Assembly: GCA_030618945.1 (NCBI GenBank)
Contig: JAUXCI010000008.1
Location: forward strand, 1 to 20,686
Length of the DNA stretch: 20,686 bases
DNA from: Flavobacteriaceae bacterium
GTDB taxonomy: Bacteria; Bacteroidota; Bacteroidia; Flavobacteriales; Flavobacteriaceae
Reading direction: 5' to 3'
The notes below the pieces were generated by a model. That model saw only the letters and a list, made by a program, of their open reading frames with translations. It did not search any database and had not been told where the DNA came from. Below are positions 1-8,500 of the stretch, in pieces. The translations under genes and the position numbers were made by a program. Each line of letters begins with the position of its first letter. The first letter of the stretch is position 1.

Positions 1-91
1 AAAATTAATCTTTTTAGCATAGGAAAAAAAGAATAATTAAAAAAAATAATCAATCTTCTTTTTTCTAAATACAAAGCGTTTTATAAAAATA

Positions 92-119
92 AAAAGCCCG
101 AAATATGATTTCAGGCTTT
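92..119 (-). terminator. Rho-independent terminator of the CAU tRNA
   Basis: Read on the minus strand, two 9-base arms (116-108 and 104-96) pair around a 3-base loop, followed by a run of five T (complement of 95-91). One pair is G-U on the minus strand but would be a C-A mismatch on the plus strand, so the hairpin folds better in minus-strand RNA. It lies 6-30 bases beyond the tRNA 3' end. Confidence 0.75.
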
Positions 120-124
120 TCAGG

Positions 125-198
125 TGGACCCACCAGGGCTCGAACCTGGGACCACCTGATTATGAGTCAGGTGCTCTAACCAACTGAGCTATGGGTCC
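125..198 (-). tRNA. tRNA with anticodon CAU (tRNA-Met, or tRNA-Ile2 read with lysidine)
   Basis: The reverse complement folds as a complete 74-base cloverleaf. The acceptor arms are GGACCCA and TGGGTCC, the D-arm contains AGCTCAGTTGGTTAGAGC, the anticodon stem is CCTGA/TCAGG with loop CTCATAA (anticodon CAT), and the T-loop is GGTTCGAGCC. The discriminator base is A. CCA is not encoded: CCT follows, so the end is added by tRNA nucleotidyltransferase. CAU genes can be initiator Met, elongator Met, or Ile2, whose C34 is changed to lysidine by TilS. The first acceptor pair is G-C, so it is not a canonical initiator. C4-G69 and C5-G68 are present, as in E. coli tRNA-Ile2 and unlike its elongator tRNA-Met, so the Ile2 reading deserves weight. 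Automatic tools would probably call it Met. Confidence 0.95.
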
Positions 199-210
199 AA
201 AATTGGAGTG

Positions 211-241
211 CAATATTACCATTTTTTTACGTTTAATACAA
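211..241 (-). promoter_or_regulatory. Putative promoter of the CAU tRNA
   Basis: On the minus strand TTG (241-239) is followed after 20 bases by TAATATTG (218-211), a one-mismatch version of the Bacteroidota -7 element TAnnTTTG at the expected spacing. A start near 205 would give a leader of about 7 bases before the mature tRNA 5' end at 198. This is inferred from motif and spacing only. Confidence 0.45.
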
Positions 242-245
242 TAAT

Positions 246-253
246 TATCTTTG
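246..253 (+). promoter_or_regulatory. -7 promoter element of the outer-membrane protein gene
   Basis: TATCTTTG is an exact match to the Bacteroidota sigma-A -7 consensus TAnnTTTG. A T-rich run at 222-228 sits where the -33 TTTG would be, but it lacks the G. The predicted transcript starts about 35 bases before the ATG at 296. Confidence 0.5.
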
Positions 254-295
254 AATAATTTACATTGCAAATACTAATCCTTTAAAAAGAAACAA

Positions 296-910
296 ATGCT
301 CAACCGTCTGTATTTAATAATTTGTTTATGTCTCGTTTTTAATTCAGCTAATGCGCAGGAAGAAGAGGTCCTTAATCCGAGTCAAACATCTACAGGCCAA
401 TCAGAAAAGCCTAAAGGAGAAAATAGTAGCGCCCAGAAAAGTAAAACCTATACTTACAAAAGGTCCTGGAGTTTTGGTGGCAATCTGGGGCTTTCTTTTT
501 GGAATGGAGGGACAGATATTTTAATAGCTCCTAAAGCCTATTATAACGTATCACCCATGTTTCTAACCGGATTTGGATTTACCTATATCTATTCAGACTA
601 TAAGGACGATTTCGGTAAGTATAATCAAAATTCATTCGGCCCCAGTATTATGGGAGCTTTCAGGCCAATTCCTTCTTTTCAACTGTCGGCTGAATATGAA
701 GGTTTGCAAACAAATGGAAGTAGTACATTATATACTTTAGGTGATAACAATATCAAAAACGACTACTCTTACTGGAATAATGCATTCTATTTAGGAGCAT
801 CATTTGTATCCAGAAATGTTTCTTTTGGAATTCGATATGACATATTATATGATGCCAATAGAAGTGTCTACAGCTCAGCATGGTCTCCCGTTATTGGCTT
901 TTATTTCTAA
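296..910 (+). CDS. Small outer-membrane beta-barrel protein
   Basis: This is a predicted outer-membrane protein of 204 residues and unknown specific function. Residues 1-21 form a Sec signal peptide (basic start, hydrophobic core LYLIICLCLVF, probable cleavage after ANA before Q21). A polar, low-complexity stretch (about 22-58, rich in S, K, E, Q) leads into alternating aromatic/polar strands characteristic of a small barrel of about eight strands. The protein ends in VIGFYF; a C-terminal aromatic residue is the usual BamA recognition signal. The size and pattern fit the OMP_b-brl families that are abundant in Flavobacteriia. It has its own promoter and no operon partner. Its last 20 bases overlap the 3' end of the convergent gene that ends at 891. 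The exact family is uncertain, since barrel proteins of this size share little recognisable motif sequence. Confidence 0.8.
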   Translation: MLNRLYLIICLCLVFNSANAQEEEVLNPSQTSTGQSEKPKGENSSAQKSKTYTYKRSWSFGGNLGLSFWNGGTDILIAPKAYYNVSPMFLTGFGFTYIYSDYKDDFGKYNQNSFGPSIMGAFRPIPSFQLSAEYEGLQTNGSSTLYTLGDNNIKNDYSYWNNAFYLGASFVSRNVSFGIRYDILYDANRSVYSSAWSPVIGFYF

Positions 911-1238
911 ACGAGACTTTTTGCCATTCTCTCTTAAGAACCAGCAACGTAACTATTTTCGCAATTTGTTTTGGCTCAGTTTCAGGAATTGACTTTACAT
1001 TTTGTTCAGACAAGTCAATTCTATAAAGAAAATTAAGATAATTACGAAAATCATAGGTCATTAAATTCACTAGTACATCATATAGTTCCTTCACCAATTT
1101 TTCTGAAGTGCCAGAGGTGGCAAAATGAACACCCAAACCTGATAGACGTGCATCTTTGTTCAGTTGCACAATTAAATCTTGGATTAATTCCTGAGATTTA
1201 ATTTCATCAATTAATTGGATTGCCTCCTTTTCTCCCAT
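891..1238 (-). CDS. Conserved small protein of unknown function downstream of the prenyl synthase
   Basis: I do not recognise this 115-residue protein. It has no signal peptide, membrane segment or cysteines, and looks soluble and mostly helical: amphipathic runs at the N-terminus (EAIQLIDEIKSQELIQDLIV) and around VKELYDVLVNLMTYDFRNYL, with a basic C-terminus. I chose the ATG at 1238 rather than the TTG at 1241 just before it, because ATG leaves a normal 5-base gap after the upstream stop. That tight spacing implies co-transcription and probably translational coupling with the prenyl synthase. I have an impression that this pairing recurs in Flavobacteriia but could not check it. The 3' end overlaps the convergent outer-membrane protein gene by 20 bases, and no terminator is visible between them. 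Confidence 0.7.
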   Translation of the reverse strand: MGEKEAIQLIDEIKSQELIQDLIVQLNKDARLSGLGVHFATSGTSEKLVKELYDVLVNLMTYDFRNYLNFLYRIDLSEQNVKSIPETEPKQIAKIVTLLVLKREWQKVSFRNKSQ

Positions 1239-1243
1239 CAATT

Positions 1244-2209
1244 TTATGTTTTTCGGTTCATCAAACCCAAGCCAAAATTTTTCAATACCAGCTTTTTTGA
1301 ATTTTCGATTGAAAGTCCTTCAATATCTTGAAAGGAGATCAAAGTATAATGTTCAATTTGTTCCGTTAACAAAGCGTCTAGCCCAATTTTTAAAAATATT
1401 TTCTTCACCTCTGTAATTTTAGAACCTTCATTTTGCTCATTTCCGTATAATTCTAAGAGCTTGAATCTATCCTTATCATTGGCCAATTCAAGAGCCTTGA
1501 TATACAAAAACGTCTTTTTTCCCTCCAATATGTCTCCTCCAATTTTTTTTCCAAAATCTTTATTCCCAAAGGTATCAAGATAATCATCCTGTAATTGAAA
1601 GGCTATCCCTAAATTCAAACCAAAATCATATATTTTCTGTTGGTCTTCAAGTGACGCTCCGGCAATTAAAGCTCCCATTTTTAAAGAGGCTCCAACCAAA
1701 ACAGCCGTTTTATAACTAATCATTTTTATATAGGTGTCTAAAGGCACTTCAACCAATTCTTCAAAATCTACATCCAGTTGCTGCCCTTCACAAACCTCCA
1801 TCGCCATTTTATTAAAAAGTGACATCAGGTTTTTATACTTTTCTCCTTCATAATATTCCAACCTTTGGTATGCTAAAATCAATAGGGCATCTCCCGAAAG
1901 AATTCCCGTATTGACATTCCATTTTTTGTGCACTGTTTCTTTGCCCCGTCTTATATCAGCCTTGTCCATTATATCATCATGTATCAAGGTGAAATTATGA
2001 AACATTTCCACGCATAGAGCCGCTTCCATGGCCTTAATATAGTCCTCATTAAATAGGTCGCAACTCAATAAAACAAGAATGGGCCGTAATCTTTTACCTC
2101 CCAATTCCAAGATGTATTCTATAGGTAAGTACAGGTTTACCGGGTCTTTTTTAATAATTTCTGTTTTTAAATAATCCAGAAAATCTTCTTTATAATGGGC
2201 TATATCCAC
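1244..2209 (-). CDS. Polyprenyl diphosphate synthase, short-chain type (probable geranylgeranyl or farnesyl diphosphate synthase)
   Basis: This trans-isoprenyl diphosphate synthase (321 residues) condenses isopentenyl diphosphate with allylic diphosphates in the cytoplasm. Family landmarks are in order: GGKRLRP (37-43), the first Asp-rich motif DDIMD (78-82) followed by KADIRRGKETVH, the KT pair (167-168), and the second Asp-rich motif DDYLD (208-212). The aspartates bind Mg-diphosphate. Phe73, five residues before the first motif, is the bulky side chain that stops elongation at about C20 in archaeal-type GGPP synthases. The first motif is also the short DDxxD form, without the two-residue insert of bacterial and plant type II enzymes. 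Short-chain product is therefore an inference from these features. Likely uses are carotenoid or quinone side-chain supply. It is first gene of a two-gene unit, and I see no convincing -7 element upstream. Confidence 0.9.
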   Translation of the reverse strand: MDIAHYKEDFLDYLKTEIIKKDPVNLYLPIEYILELGGKRLRPILVLLSCDLFNEDYIKAMEAALCVEMFHNFTLIHDDIMDKADIRRGKETVHKKWNVNTGILSGDALLILAYQRLEYYEGEKYKNLMSLFNKMAMEVCEGQQLDVDFEELVEVPLDTYIKMISYKTAVLVGASLKMGALIAGASLEDQQKIYDFGLNLGIAFQLQDDYLDTFGNKDFGKKIGGDILEGKKTFLYIKALELANDKDRFKLLELYGNEQNEGSKITEVKKIFLKIGLDALLTEQIEHYTLISFQDIEGLSIENSKKLVLKNFGLGLMNRKT

Positions 2210-2357
2210 AAATTTTTATTTTATGTAAAAATAATTATTCTCTTCGAACCAATGTCTTTCTTTAGCAAATAATTCAATTCTCTAAAATTTAAAACTTCCT
2301 TTTACAGCGCAATCAAATTTTTAAAACCACCAAGTCCATATCAACTCATCATAAACT

Positions 2358-2389
2358 TAGGAAACTTTTTTTGTGTTATACGTTTCCTA
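2358..2389. promoter_or_regulatory. Inverted repeat, candidate operator for the TetR regulator
   Basis: TAGGAAAC (2358-2365) and GTTTCCTA (2382-2389) form a perfect 8-base inverted repeat with a 16-base spacer (24 bases from arm centre to arm centre). The arms bracket the -33 region and reach to within 5 bases of the -7 element of the TetR gene, so a dimer or pair of dimers bound here would block RNA polymerase. It lies 20-51 bases before the repressor's ATG and would control the whole efflux operon. The spacer is wider than in the TetR-tetO complex, so two-dimer binding, as with QacR, is possible. Confidence 0.55.
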
Positions 2390-2401
2390 TGTCTATATTT
2401 G
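2370..2401 (+). promoter_or_regulatory. Promoter of the efflux operon, apparently giving a leaderless transcript
   Basis: The element TTTG (2370-2373), 20 bases, then TATATTTG (2394-2401) is an exact match to the Bacteroidota -33/-7 consensus. Transcription would begin roughly at 2406-2409, essentially on the ATG at 2409. This placement also argues against an in-frame TTG at 2373, which lies inside the -33 element. Confidence 0.65.
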
Positions 2402-2408
2402 CACCCTT

Positions 2409-3005
2409 ATGAAAGAAAAAATACTCCAAAAGGCCTCTGACCTTTTTTTAAATTTAGGATTTAAAAGTGTCACCATGGATGATATTGCTTCTGAAATGGG
2501 GATTTCTAAGAAGACGATTTATTCTCATTTTTCAACGAAGCTTAAATTGGTGCAAGCTTCTACTTTCTATGTGTTTGATAAAATTAATTCTGGGATATGT
2601 GATATCTGTTCCGGTGAACTGAACCCAATAGAGGAAATTTTTACGATTAAATCTTTAATAATGGAACAGTTGAAAGACGAAAAGTCATCTCCACACTATC
2701 AATTGCAAAAATATTATCCAAAAATTTTCAAGTTACTTAAAGACAAGCAGTTTGAATCAGTTAATGATTGCGTCAAACATAATTTAGAAAGAGGAATTGA
2801 TCAAGGTATTTACAGAAAAGAAATCGATTTAGATATTATTACACGATTTTATTTGAACGGTAATGCCGGCTTGTTGAATTATGAGCTGTTTCCAATAAAT
2901 AGGTTCAGTACATCACAGTTAAAAGAAACCTTCCTGGAATATCACATAAGGGCCATTGCCACTGATAAAGGATTAAAAATATTATTAAACATACTTAAAA
3001 AATGA
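2409..3005 (+). CDS. TetR/AcrR-family transcriptional repressor of the RND efflux operon
   Basis: This is a DNA-binding repressor of 198 residues. The N-terminal helix-turn-helix (about 3-50) has the classical TetR layout: a first helix with KASDLFLNLGF, then VTMDDIASEMGISKKTIYSHF, the recognition helix being SKKTIYSHF. The remaining ~150 residues would form the dimerising ligand pocket; their sequence is not informative about the ligand. I start it at the ATG at 2409, because the frame's upstream codons (from 2373) lie inside the promoter. The stop overlaps the start of the TolC-like gene (ATGA, 3002-3005), so the regulator is the first gene of the pump operon. Together with the inverted repeat over the promoter, this points to autorepression released when an exported compound binds. 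The inducer is unknown. Confidence 0.9.
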   Translation: MKEKILQKASDLFLNLGFKSVTMDDIASEMGISKKTIYSHFSTKLKLVQASTFYVFDKINSGICDICSGELNPIEEIFTIKSLIMEQLKDEKSSPHYQLQKYYPKIFKLLKDKQFESVNDCVKHNLERGIDQGIYRKEIDLDIITRFYLNGNAGLLNYELFPINRFSTSQLKETFLEYHIRAIATDKGLKILLNILKK

Positions 3006-4336
3006 ACAAAGTATTCACATTCGGATTTCTTCTCCTTTCGGCTTTAGCCGTCAGGGCTCAGGAATCATTTTCGTTTACCCTCGATGAAGCAGTGATTTAT
3101 GCCTTGGAACATAATTATACGGTTAGAAATTCTGTTTTAGACATTGAAGCTGCAGAAAAGCAAAAATGGGAAGCAACTTCTTATGGCCTTCCTCAAATAG
3201 ATGGAACTATTGACTATCAAAATTGGCTTAAACAAGCCGTCACCTTTATTCCCGCCGAAATCGTGGGAGGCCCTCCAGGAGAGTTTGAAGAAGTGGTTTT
3301 TGGGGCTAAACAAAATATGAACGCCACGGTCACTTTGAACCAAATTCTTTTTGATGGCTCCTATATAGTAGGGCTCCAATCAGCGAATACCTTTTTAAAA
3401 ATTTCAAATCTGGCCAAGGAAAAAACAGATCAAAGTATTCGCGAAGCTGTGATCAATGCCTATGGTACCGTTTTGGTATCAAGAGAAACCATATCCATAC
3501 TTGAGAAGAATAAAGCGGTCTTGGAAAAAAATCTTTTCGAAACCCGGGCTTTGTTGGAAAATGGATTTGCCGAAGAACAGGATTTTGAACAACAACAAAT
3601 AACTTTATCCAATATCAATAATGAGCTAAATAAAGCTACCCGATTGGAATTCATATCCAAACAAATGTTCAATTTGACCTTGGGTATTCCCATAGATCAA
3701 ACAGTAATACTTACAGAAAATCTTGAAAATTTGGCCTTGAGAAGTTCTGATTCTGACATTATAAGTTCACAATTTGATCTTAAAAATCATATTGATTTTA
3801 AGATAGCCGACAATAAGGTTGAATTTGATGAATTATTGGTTAAATTCGAAAAAACCAAAGGCATGCCTTCTTTAAACGCCTTTGTCAATTATTCTCAATT
3901 CGCCAACAACGACAATTTTATCTTTTTTGAAAATGACGGCGACTGGTTTGATTCATCATTATTTGGGGTCAGTCTTAAAATTCCAATTTTTAGTAGTTTG
4001 CAACGAAGCTCAAGAACACAACAAGCTAAAATCAATTTAAAACAATCAGAAATTGATCGGAATGAAACTTCTGAAAAATTGAAGTTACAAGTATCTACTG
4101 CTAAAAATAAATACCAATTCGCGCTGGACCAATTTCAAACTTCAAGTCAAAATCTTATTCTTGCCGAAAGAATTGCGGAAAAGGAGCAGATTAAATTTTT
4201 TGAAGGTCTTAGTTCAAGTATAAATCTTACCAACGTACAAAACCAATTATTTAGTATTCAACAGGTATATATTCAATCCATACTGGAAATCATATATACA
4301 AAAGTAGAATTAGAAAATGCACTTAACTTATTTTAA
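3002..4336 (+). CDS. TolC-like outer-membrane channel of the RND efflux system
   Basis: This is an outer-membrane efflux protein of 444 residues, the exit duct of a tripartite pump. Residues 1-20 are a signal peptide (MNKVFTFGFLLLSALAVRAQ). The mature part begins with FTLDEAVIYALEHNYTVRN, the characteristic opening of the outer-membrane factor family, and has the two tandem halves of that family. Long heptad helices (about 130-210 and 330-440) form the periplasmic tunnel and are interrupted by strand segments such as QNMNATVTLNQILFDGS and FGVSLKIPIFSS, which line the barrel. The length is normal for the family. The gene overlaps the TetR stop by 4 bases and is followed after one base by the adaptor ATG at 4338, indicating coupled translation of one operon. 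Confidence 0.93.
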   Translation: MNKVFTFGFLLLSALAVRAQESFSFTLDEAVIYALEHNYTVRNSVLDIEAAEKQKWEATSYGLPQIDGTIDYQNWLKQAVTFIPAEIVGGPPGEFEEVVFGAKQNMNATVTLNQILFDGSYIVGLQSANTFLKISNLAKEKTDQSIREAVINAYGTVLVSRETISILEKNKAVLEKNLFETRALLENGFAEEQDFEQQQITLSNINNELNKATRLEFISKQMFNLTLGIPIDQTVILTENLENLALRSSDSDIISSQFDLKNHIDFKIADNKVEFDELLVKFEKTKGMPSLNAFVNYSQFANNDNFIFFENDGDWFDSSLFGVSLKIPIFSSLQRSSRTQQAKINLKQSEIDRNETSEKLKLQVSTAKNKYQFALDQFQTSSQNLILAERIAEKEQIKFFEGLSSSINLTNVQNQLFSIQQVYIQSILEIIYTKVELENALNLF

Positions 4337-4337
4337 A

Positions 4338-5513
4338 ATGAATAAAATTATACCCCTAATATTAGTCATGCTTGTACTTTCTTCATGTGGAAAGAAAGAT
4401 GAAACAACAGTGGAGTCAGTCATCGAATCTAAAGATCTAAAATCTATCAGGCTTAAAAAATCAGAAATGGTGGTTCAGCAAAGTGAGATCAAAGAACAAA
4501 TCAAACGTCTTGACATAGCAATATCTGAGCTTGATGACATAAGAAAAGTACCTCTAATCACTACTTTTGTTGTTAAAGAAGAGGTTTTTAACCATTATCT
4601 TGAAATCCAAGGTAATGTTACTACTAAAGATCTTTTGGTGATTTATCCTGAATTTTCTGGTATTCTTACCCATGTATATATTAAGGAAGGGCAATGGGTT
4701 AACAAAGGTCAAGTATTGGGGAAAATTGACGATGGTGGTCTGAGTCAGCAATTGGCTCAATTAAACATTCAGGTTGATTTGGCGAAAACAACCTTTGAGC
4801 GCCAGCAGCGCCTTTGGGATCAAAAAATTGGCAGCGAAATGCAATACCTTCAGGCCAAATCAAATTATGAAGCCCAAACTCTGGCTATTGGGCAATTGGA
4901 ACAACAAGTGTCTAAAACGATTATCACTGCTCCTTTTTCAGGAACAATTGACGACGTATTGACCGAACAAGGAAGCGTAGTACTTCCAGGGCAGACCCCA
5001 CTTATGCGTATCGTGAATTTAGACAACATGTATATAGTCACTAATGTTCCCGAAAAATATGTTTCAAATATTACTATTAACAAAAGAGTAGAAGTTGAAT
5101 TTCCGGTATTAAATAAAAAAATTGACTCCAAGGTTCGACAAGTTAGTTCTTTTATCAACCCGAGTAACAGAACCTTTAAGGTAGAAGTTGCTATTCCTAA
5201 CAAGGAAAAATCAATCAAACCCAATTTGACTGCGAAACTGAGAATAAATGATTATACCAATCCAAAAGCCTTATTGATCCCTCAAAGTATTATTTCAGAA
5301 AATGCCGACGGGGAACAATATATTTATGTGATAAAAAACAAGACAAGCAACAATGAGGCCAGTGCTGAAAAAGTAATTATAGAAACTAGTTTGACTCAAG
5401 GAGATGTTATTGAGGTTATCACAGGGCTTGAACCGGGGATGGAAATAATTCAAGAAGGAGCAAGAAGTGTGAATGATGGTCAAAAAGTCAAAATAATCAA
5501 TCCCGAATCATAA
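4338..5513 (+). CDS. Periplasmic adaptor (membrane fusion) lipoprotein of the RND efflux system
   Basis: This membrane-fusion protein of 391 residues links the RND pump to the TolC-like channel. It begins with a lipoprotein signal whose lipobox is LSSC, Cys17 being the acylated residue; Gly follows the Cys. An extra N-terminal coiled coil (about 28-66, charged heptads KKSEMVVQQSEIKEQI) precedes the adaptor core. The lipoyl half-motifs flank a helical hairpin (about 85-195): VYIKEGQWVNKGQVLGKID on one side and TIITAPFSGTIDDVLTEQGS on the other. Beta-barrel and membrane-proximal domains follow (FINPSNRTFKVEV, LEPGMEIIQEGARSVNDGQKV). I chose the ATG at 4338 over one at 4317 because the earlier start overlaps the TolC gene and puts extra residues before the signal. 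The pump gene starts 2 bases downstream. Confidence 0.93.
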   Translation: MNKIIPLILVMLVLSSCGKKDETTVESVIESKDLKSIRLKKSEMVVQQSEIKEQIKRLDIAISELDDIRKVPLITTFVVKEEVFNHYLEIQGNVTTKDLLVIYPEFSGILTHVYIKEGQWVNKGQVLGKIDDGGLSQQLAQLNIQVDLAKTTFERQQRLWDQKIGSEMQYLQAKSNYEAQTLAIGQLEQQVSKTIITAPFSGTIDDVLTEQGSVVLPGQTPLMRIVNLDNMYIVTNVPEKYVSNITINKRVEVEFPVLNKKIDSKVRQVSSFINPSNRTFKVEVAIPNKEKSIKPNLTAKLRINDYTNPKALLIPQSIISENADGEQYIYVIKNKTSNNEASAEKVIIETSLTQGDVIEVITGLEPGMEIIQEGARSVNDGQKVKIINPES

Positions 5514-5515
5514 TT

Positions 5516-8500
5516 ATGGTCAAACAAAAAAAAGTATTGGATAAGGAATTCGGTTTATCCTCTTGGGCTATCAATAATAAAACAACTATTTATGTGGTTA
5601 TATTGATCATATTGTTTTCCGGCTTATCTTCCTATAATAGTATGCCCAGAGAAAGTTTTCCGGAAGTTAAGGAAACTAAAATTTATGTGAGTACCATCTA
5701 TCCGGGTAATACCGCAGAAGATGTTGAAAAACTGTTGACAGATCCGATTGAAGAAAAGCTTAAAACAGTTTCTAACGTTGTTGAGATCACGTCAACGTCC
5801 CAAGAAGATTATTCTATGGTCATTGTGGAGTTTGATGAAAATATTTCAGTAGATGCGGCCAAACAAAAAGTGAAGGACGAAATCGATTCGGAAACAGCAG
5901 GAGAAGATTGGCCGACTTTTAATGGTGCCAAAGTTGAACCCAATGTTTTTGAGTTAACTCTTTCTGAAGAAATGCCGATCTTAAATATTAATATTTCAGG
6001 TGATTATCCGGTTGAAAAACTTAAAAAATATGCGGAGTATCTGGAGGATGAAATTGAAAGTCTTCAGGAAATCAAACAGGTTGACATCAGGGGTGCACAG
6101 GAACTGGAAGTTCAAATTGCCGTCGACATTTATAAAATGATGGCTGCTCAGGTGAGTTTTAATGACGTGATCAATGCGGTAAATAATGGAAATATAACGA
6201 TGTCGGCTGGAAATCTTGTTTCCAGTGGTCAGCGTCGTACGATACGAATTATAGGTGAAATTGAACATCCTTCTGATCTGGATAATTTTGTAGTAAAATC
6301 TGAGAACAATAGCCCTATATATTTAAAAGACATCTCTAATGTGTCGTTTAAAGAAAAAGAAAGAACAACATATGCAAGGGAATTTGGCAATGTCGTTGTG
6401 ATGCTCGATGTTAAAAAACGATCAGGTAAAAACATGGTGGACGCAGCTGAAAAAATTCAAACCATTGTTGAAGATGCAAGAATCAATGTGTTTCCCAGTG
6501 ACCTGAAAATTACCATTACCAACGACCAATCTCCCAAAACCATAGGTCAGGTAGATGATCTGGTAAATAATATTGTTTTTGGAATTATTCTGGTGGTCAC
6601 CGTACTGATGTTCTTTTTAGGGTTTAGAAATGCCCTATTTGTAGGGTTTGCCATTCCTATGTCAATGCTTATGTCGTTGATGATATTAGATGCTTTAGGA
6701 TATTCTATGAATACAATGGTCCTTTTTGGATTGATCATGGGGCTTGGTATGCTTGTAGACAATGGTATCGTTGTTGTGGAGAATGTCTACCGACTTATGG
6801 ACGAGGAAGGTATGAGCAGGAAAGAAGCTGCAAAAAAAGGAATTAGCGAAATTGCCTTTCCCATCATCATTTCTACAGCGACCACAATTGCTGCCTTTAT
6901 TCCTCTTGGTTTATGGCCTGGTATTATGGGCGATTTTATGATTTATCTCCCTATTACATTATCGGTAGTACTGGGGTCCTCACTTATTGTAGCTATCTTT
7001 TTCAATTCTGTATTGGTATCACAATTTATGAGCATTGAAGACAAGGATATGTCTCGCAAAGGTATTTTTACCATAACGGGAATATTGTCCCTTTTCGGCA
7101 TTCTTATCATGGTTATTGGGGGGGCGTACAAGATTTTTGGGTCTATTATGATCACTACAGCTATTTTGCTTTGGGTCTATAGGTTGGTACTTAGAAAAAT
7201 GTCGCATTATTTTCAGGACAACATTTTGACCAAATCGGAAATCTTGTATGAAAAGACCTTGAAATCAGCACTTAGTGGTTGGAAACCTTATGGTATTACC
7301 ATAGGAACGGTAATTCTTCTATTGCTGGCATTTGTTGGTTTTGGTGCTTCAGTGGCAACACAAAGAACTAAAATTGAGTTTTTCCCGGACAATGTTCCGA
7401 ACCAGATCATTGTTTATATTGAATATCCTCAGGGAACTGACATTGAAAAAACGAATCAAATCACGCATGAAATTGAATCAAGAGTTTATTCTTTCCTCAA
7501 TGATGATAAATACATTGATAAAGAATATAACTTTATGGTAGAAAGCGCAGTGGCACAAGTAGGTGAAGGTGCAGGAAACCCTCAAACTGACGGGGGCTCT
7601 GCTGCAGAAATGCCCCATAAAGCAAAGATCACAGCTTCCATGAGAGAATTTAAATATCGGAAAGGCATGGATAGTGAAGCCTTGAGACAAAAAATTCAGG
7701 AAGAAATGGTTGGAATTTATCCAGGAGTGGCAATTAGTGTTGAGAAAGAAGCTAATGGCCCGCCAGCCGGATATCCTATTAACATTGAAATAGAAGGGGA
7801 AGATTATGCCGAATTAATTCATACCGCCGAAAAAATGAAAGATTTCATAAATACCCAGAGTATTGAAGGCATAGATGAATTAAAAATTGACGTCAACCGT
7901 TCTAAACCATCAATGTATGTAACTATTGACAGACAAAAAGCAGGAGAATTGGGTGTAAGTGCGGGGCAAATAGGTCAGCAGCTCAGAAATTCAATATTTG
8001 GAGCCAAGGCTGGTATTTACAAAGAAGATGGCGAAGATTATGACATTTATGTACGATTTAACGAACAAGACAAGTACAATAAAAGCGCGATTTTCGATCA
8101 AAAAATAACCTTTAGAGATCCCGCGACCGGAAAAATCAAAGAAATTCCAGTTTCTGCCGTGACCAAAAGAAAAAACAATTCTGGATTTAGCGCGATCAAG
8201 CATAAAGATTCCAAAAGAGTTGTGATCCTTTATTCCGCCTTATCTCCTGGCTTTACGGATGCTGGAGCCATTGTAAACAGGATTCAATCAGAGATGGAAG
8301 GTTTTTCTGGAATTCCCAATGGTGTTAAAATTGATTTTACTGGTCAGATTGAAGAACAGAATAAGCAAATGGCTTTTCTAGTAGGGGCCTTCTTCTCAGG
8401 GCTCGGGCTAATCTTTTTAATCTTGATCTTGCAGTTTAACTCAGTGACTAAACCGGGAATCATCATGTTAGCAATTTTCCTAAGTTTGATTGGTGTTTTT

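Noticed and set aside
125..198. tRNA pseudogene because CCA is not encoded
   Set aside because: All stems are intact and it has a terminator; many Bacteroidota tRNA genes lack an encoded CCA.
804..992. 62-codon open frame across the end of the outer-membrane protein gene
   Set aside because: It is out of frame with both convincing genes there, with no promoter, start context or protein features of its own.
2373..2408. Upstream in-frame start (TTG at 2373) adding 12 residues to the TetR regulator
   Set aside because: These codons cover the -33 and -7 promoter elements, and the family normally begins close to the MKEKILQ start at 2409.
4865..5224. 119-codon open frame opposite the adaptor gene
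   Set aside because: It lies wholly within the adaptor coding sequence on the other strand, has no recognisable domain, and fits a shadow of a real gene.
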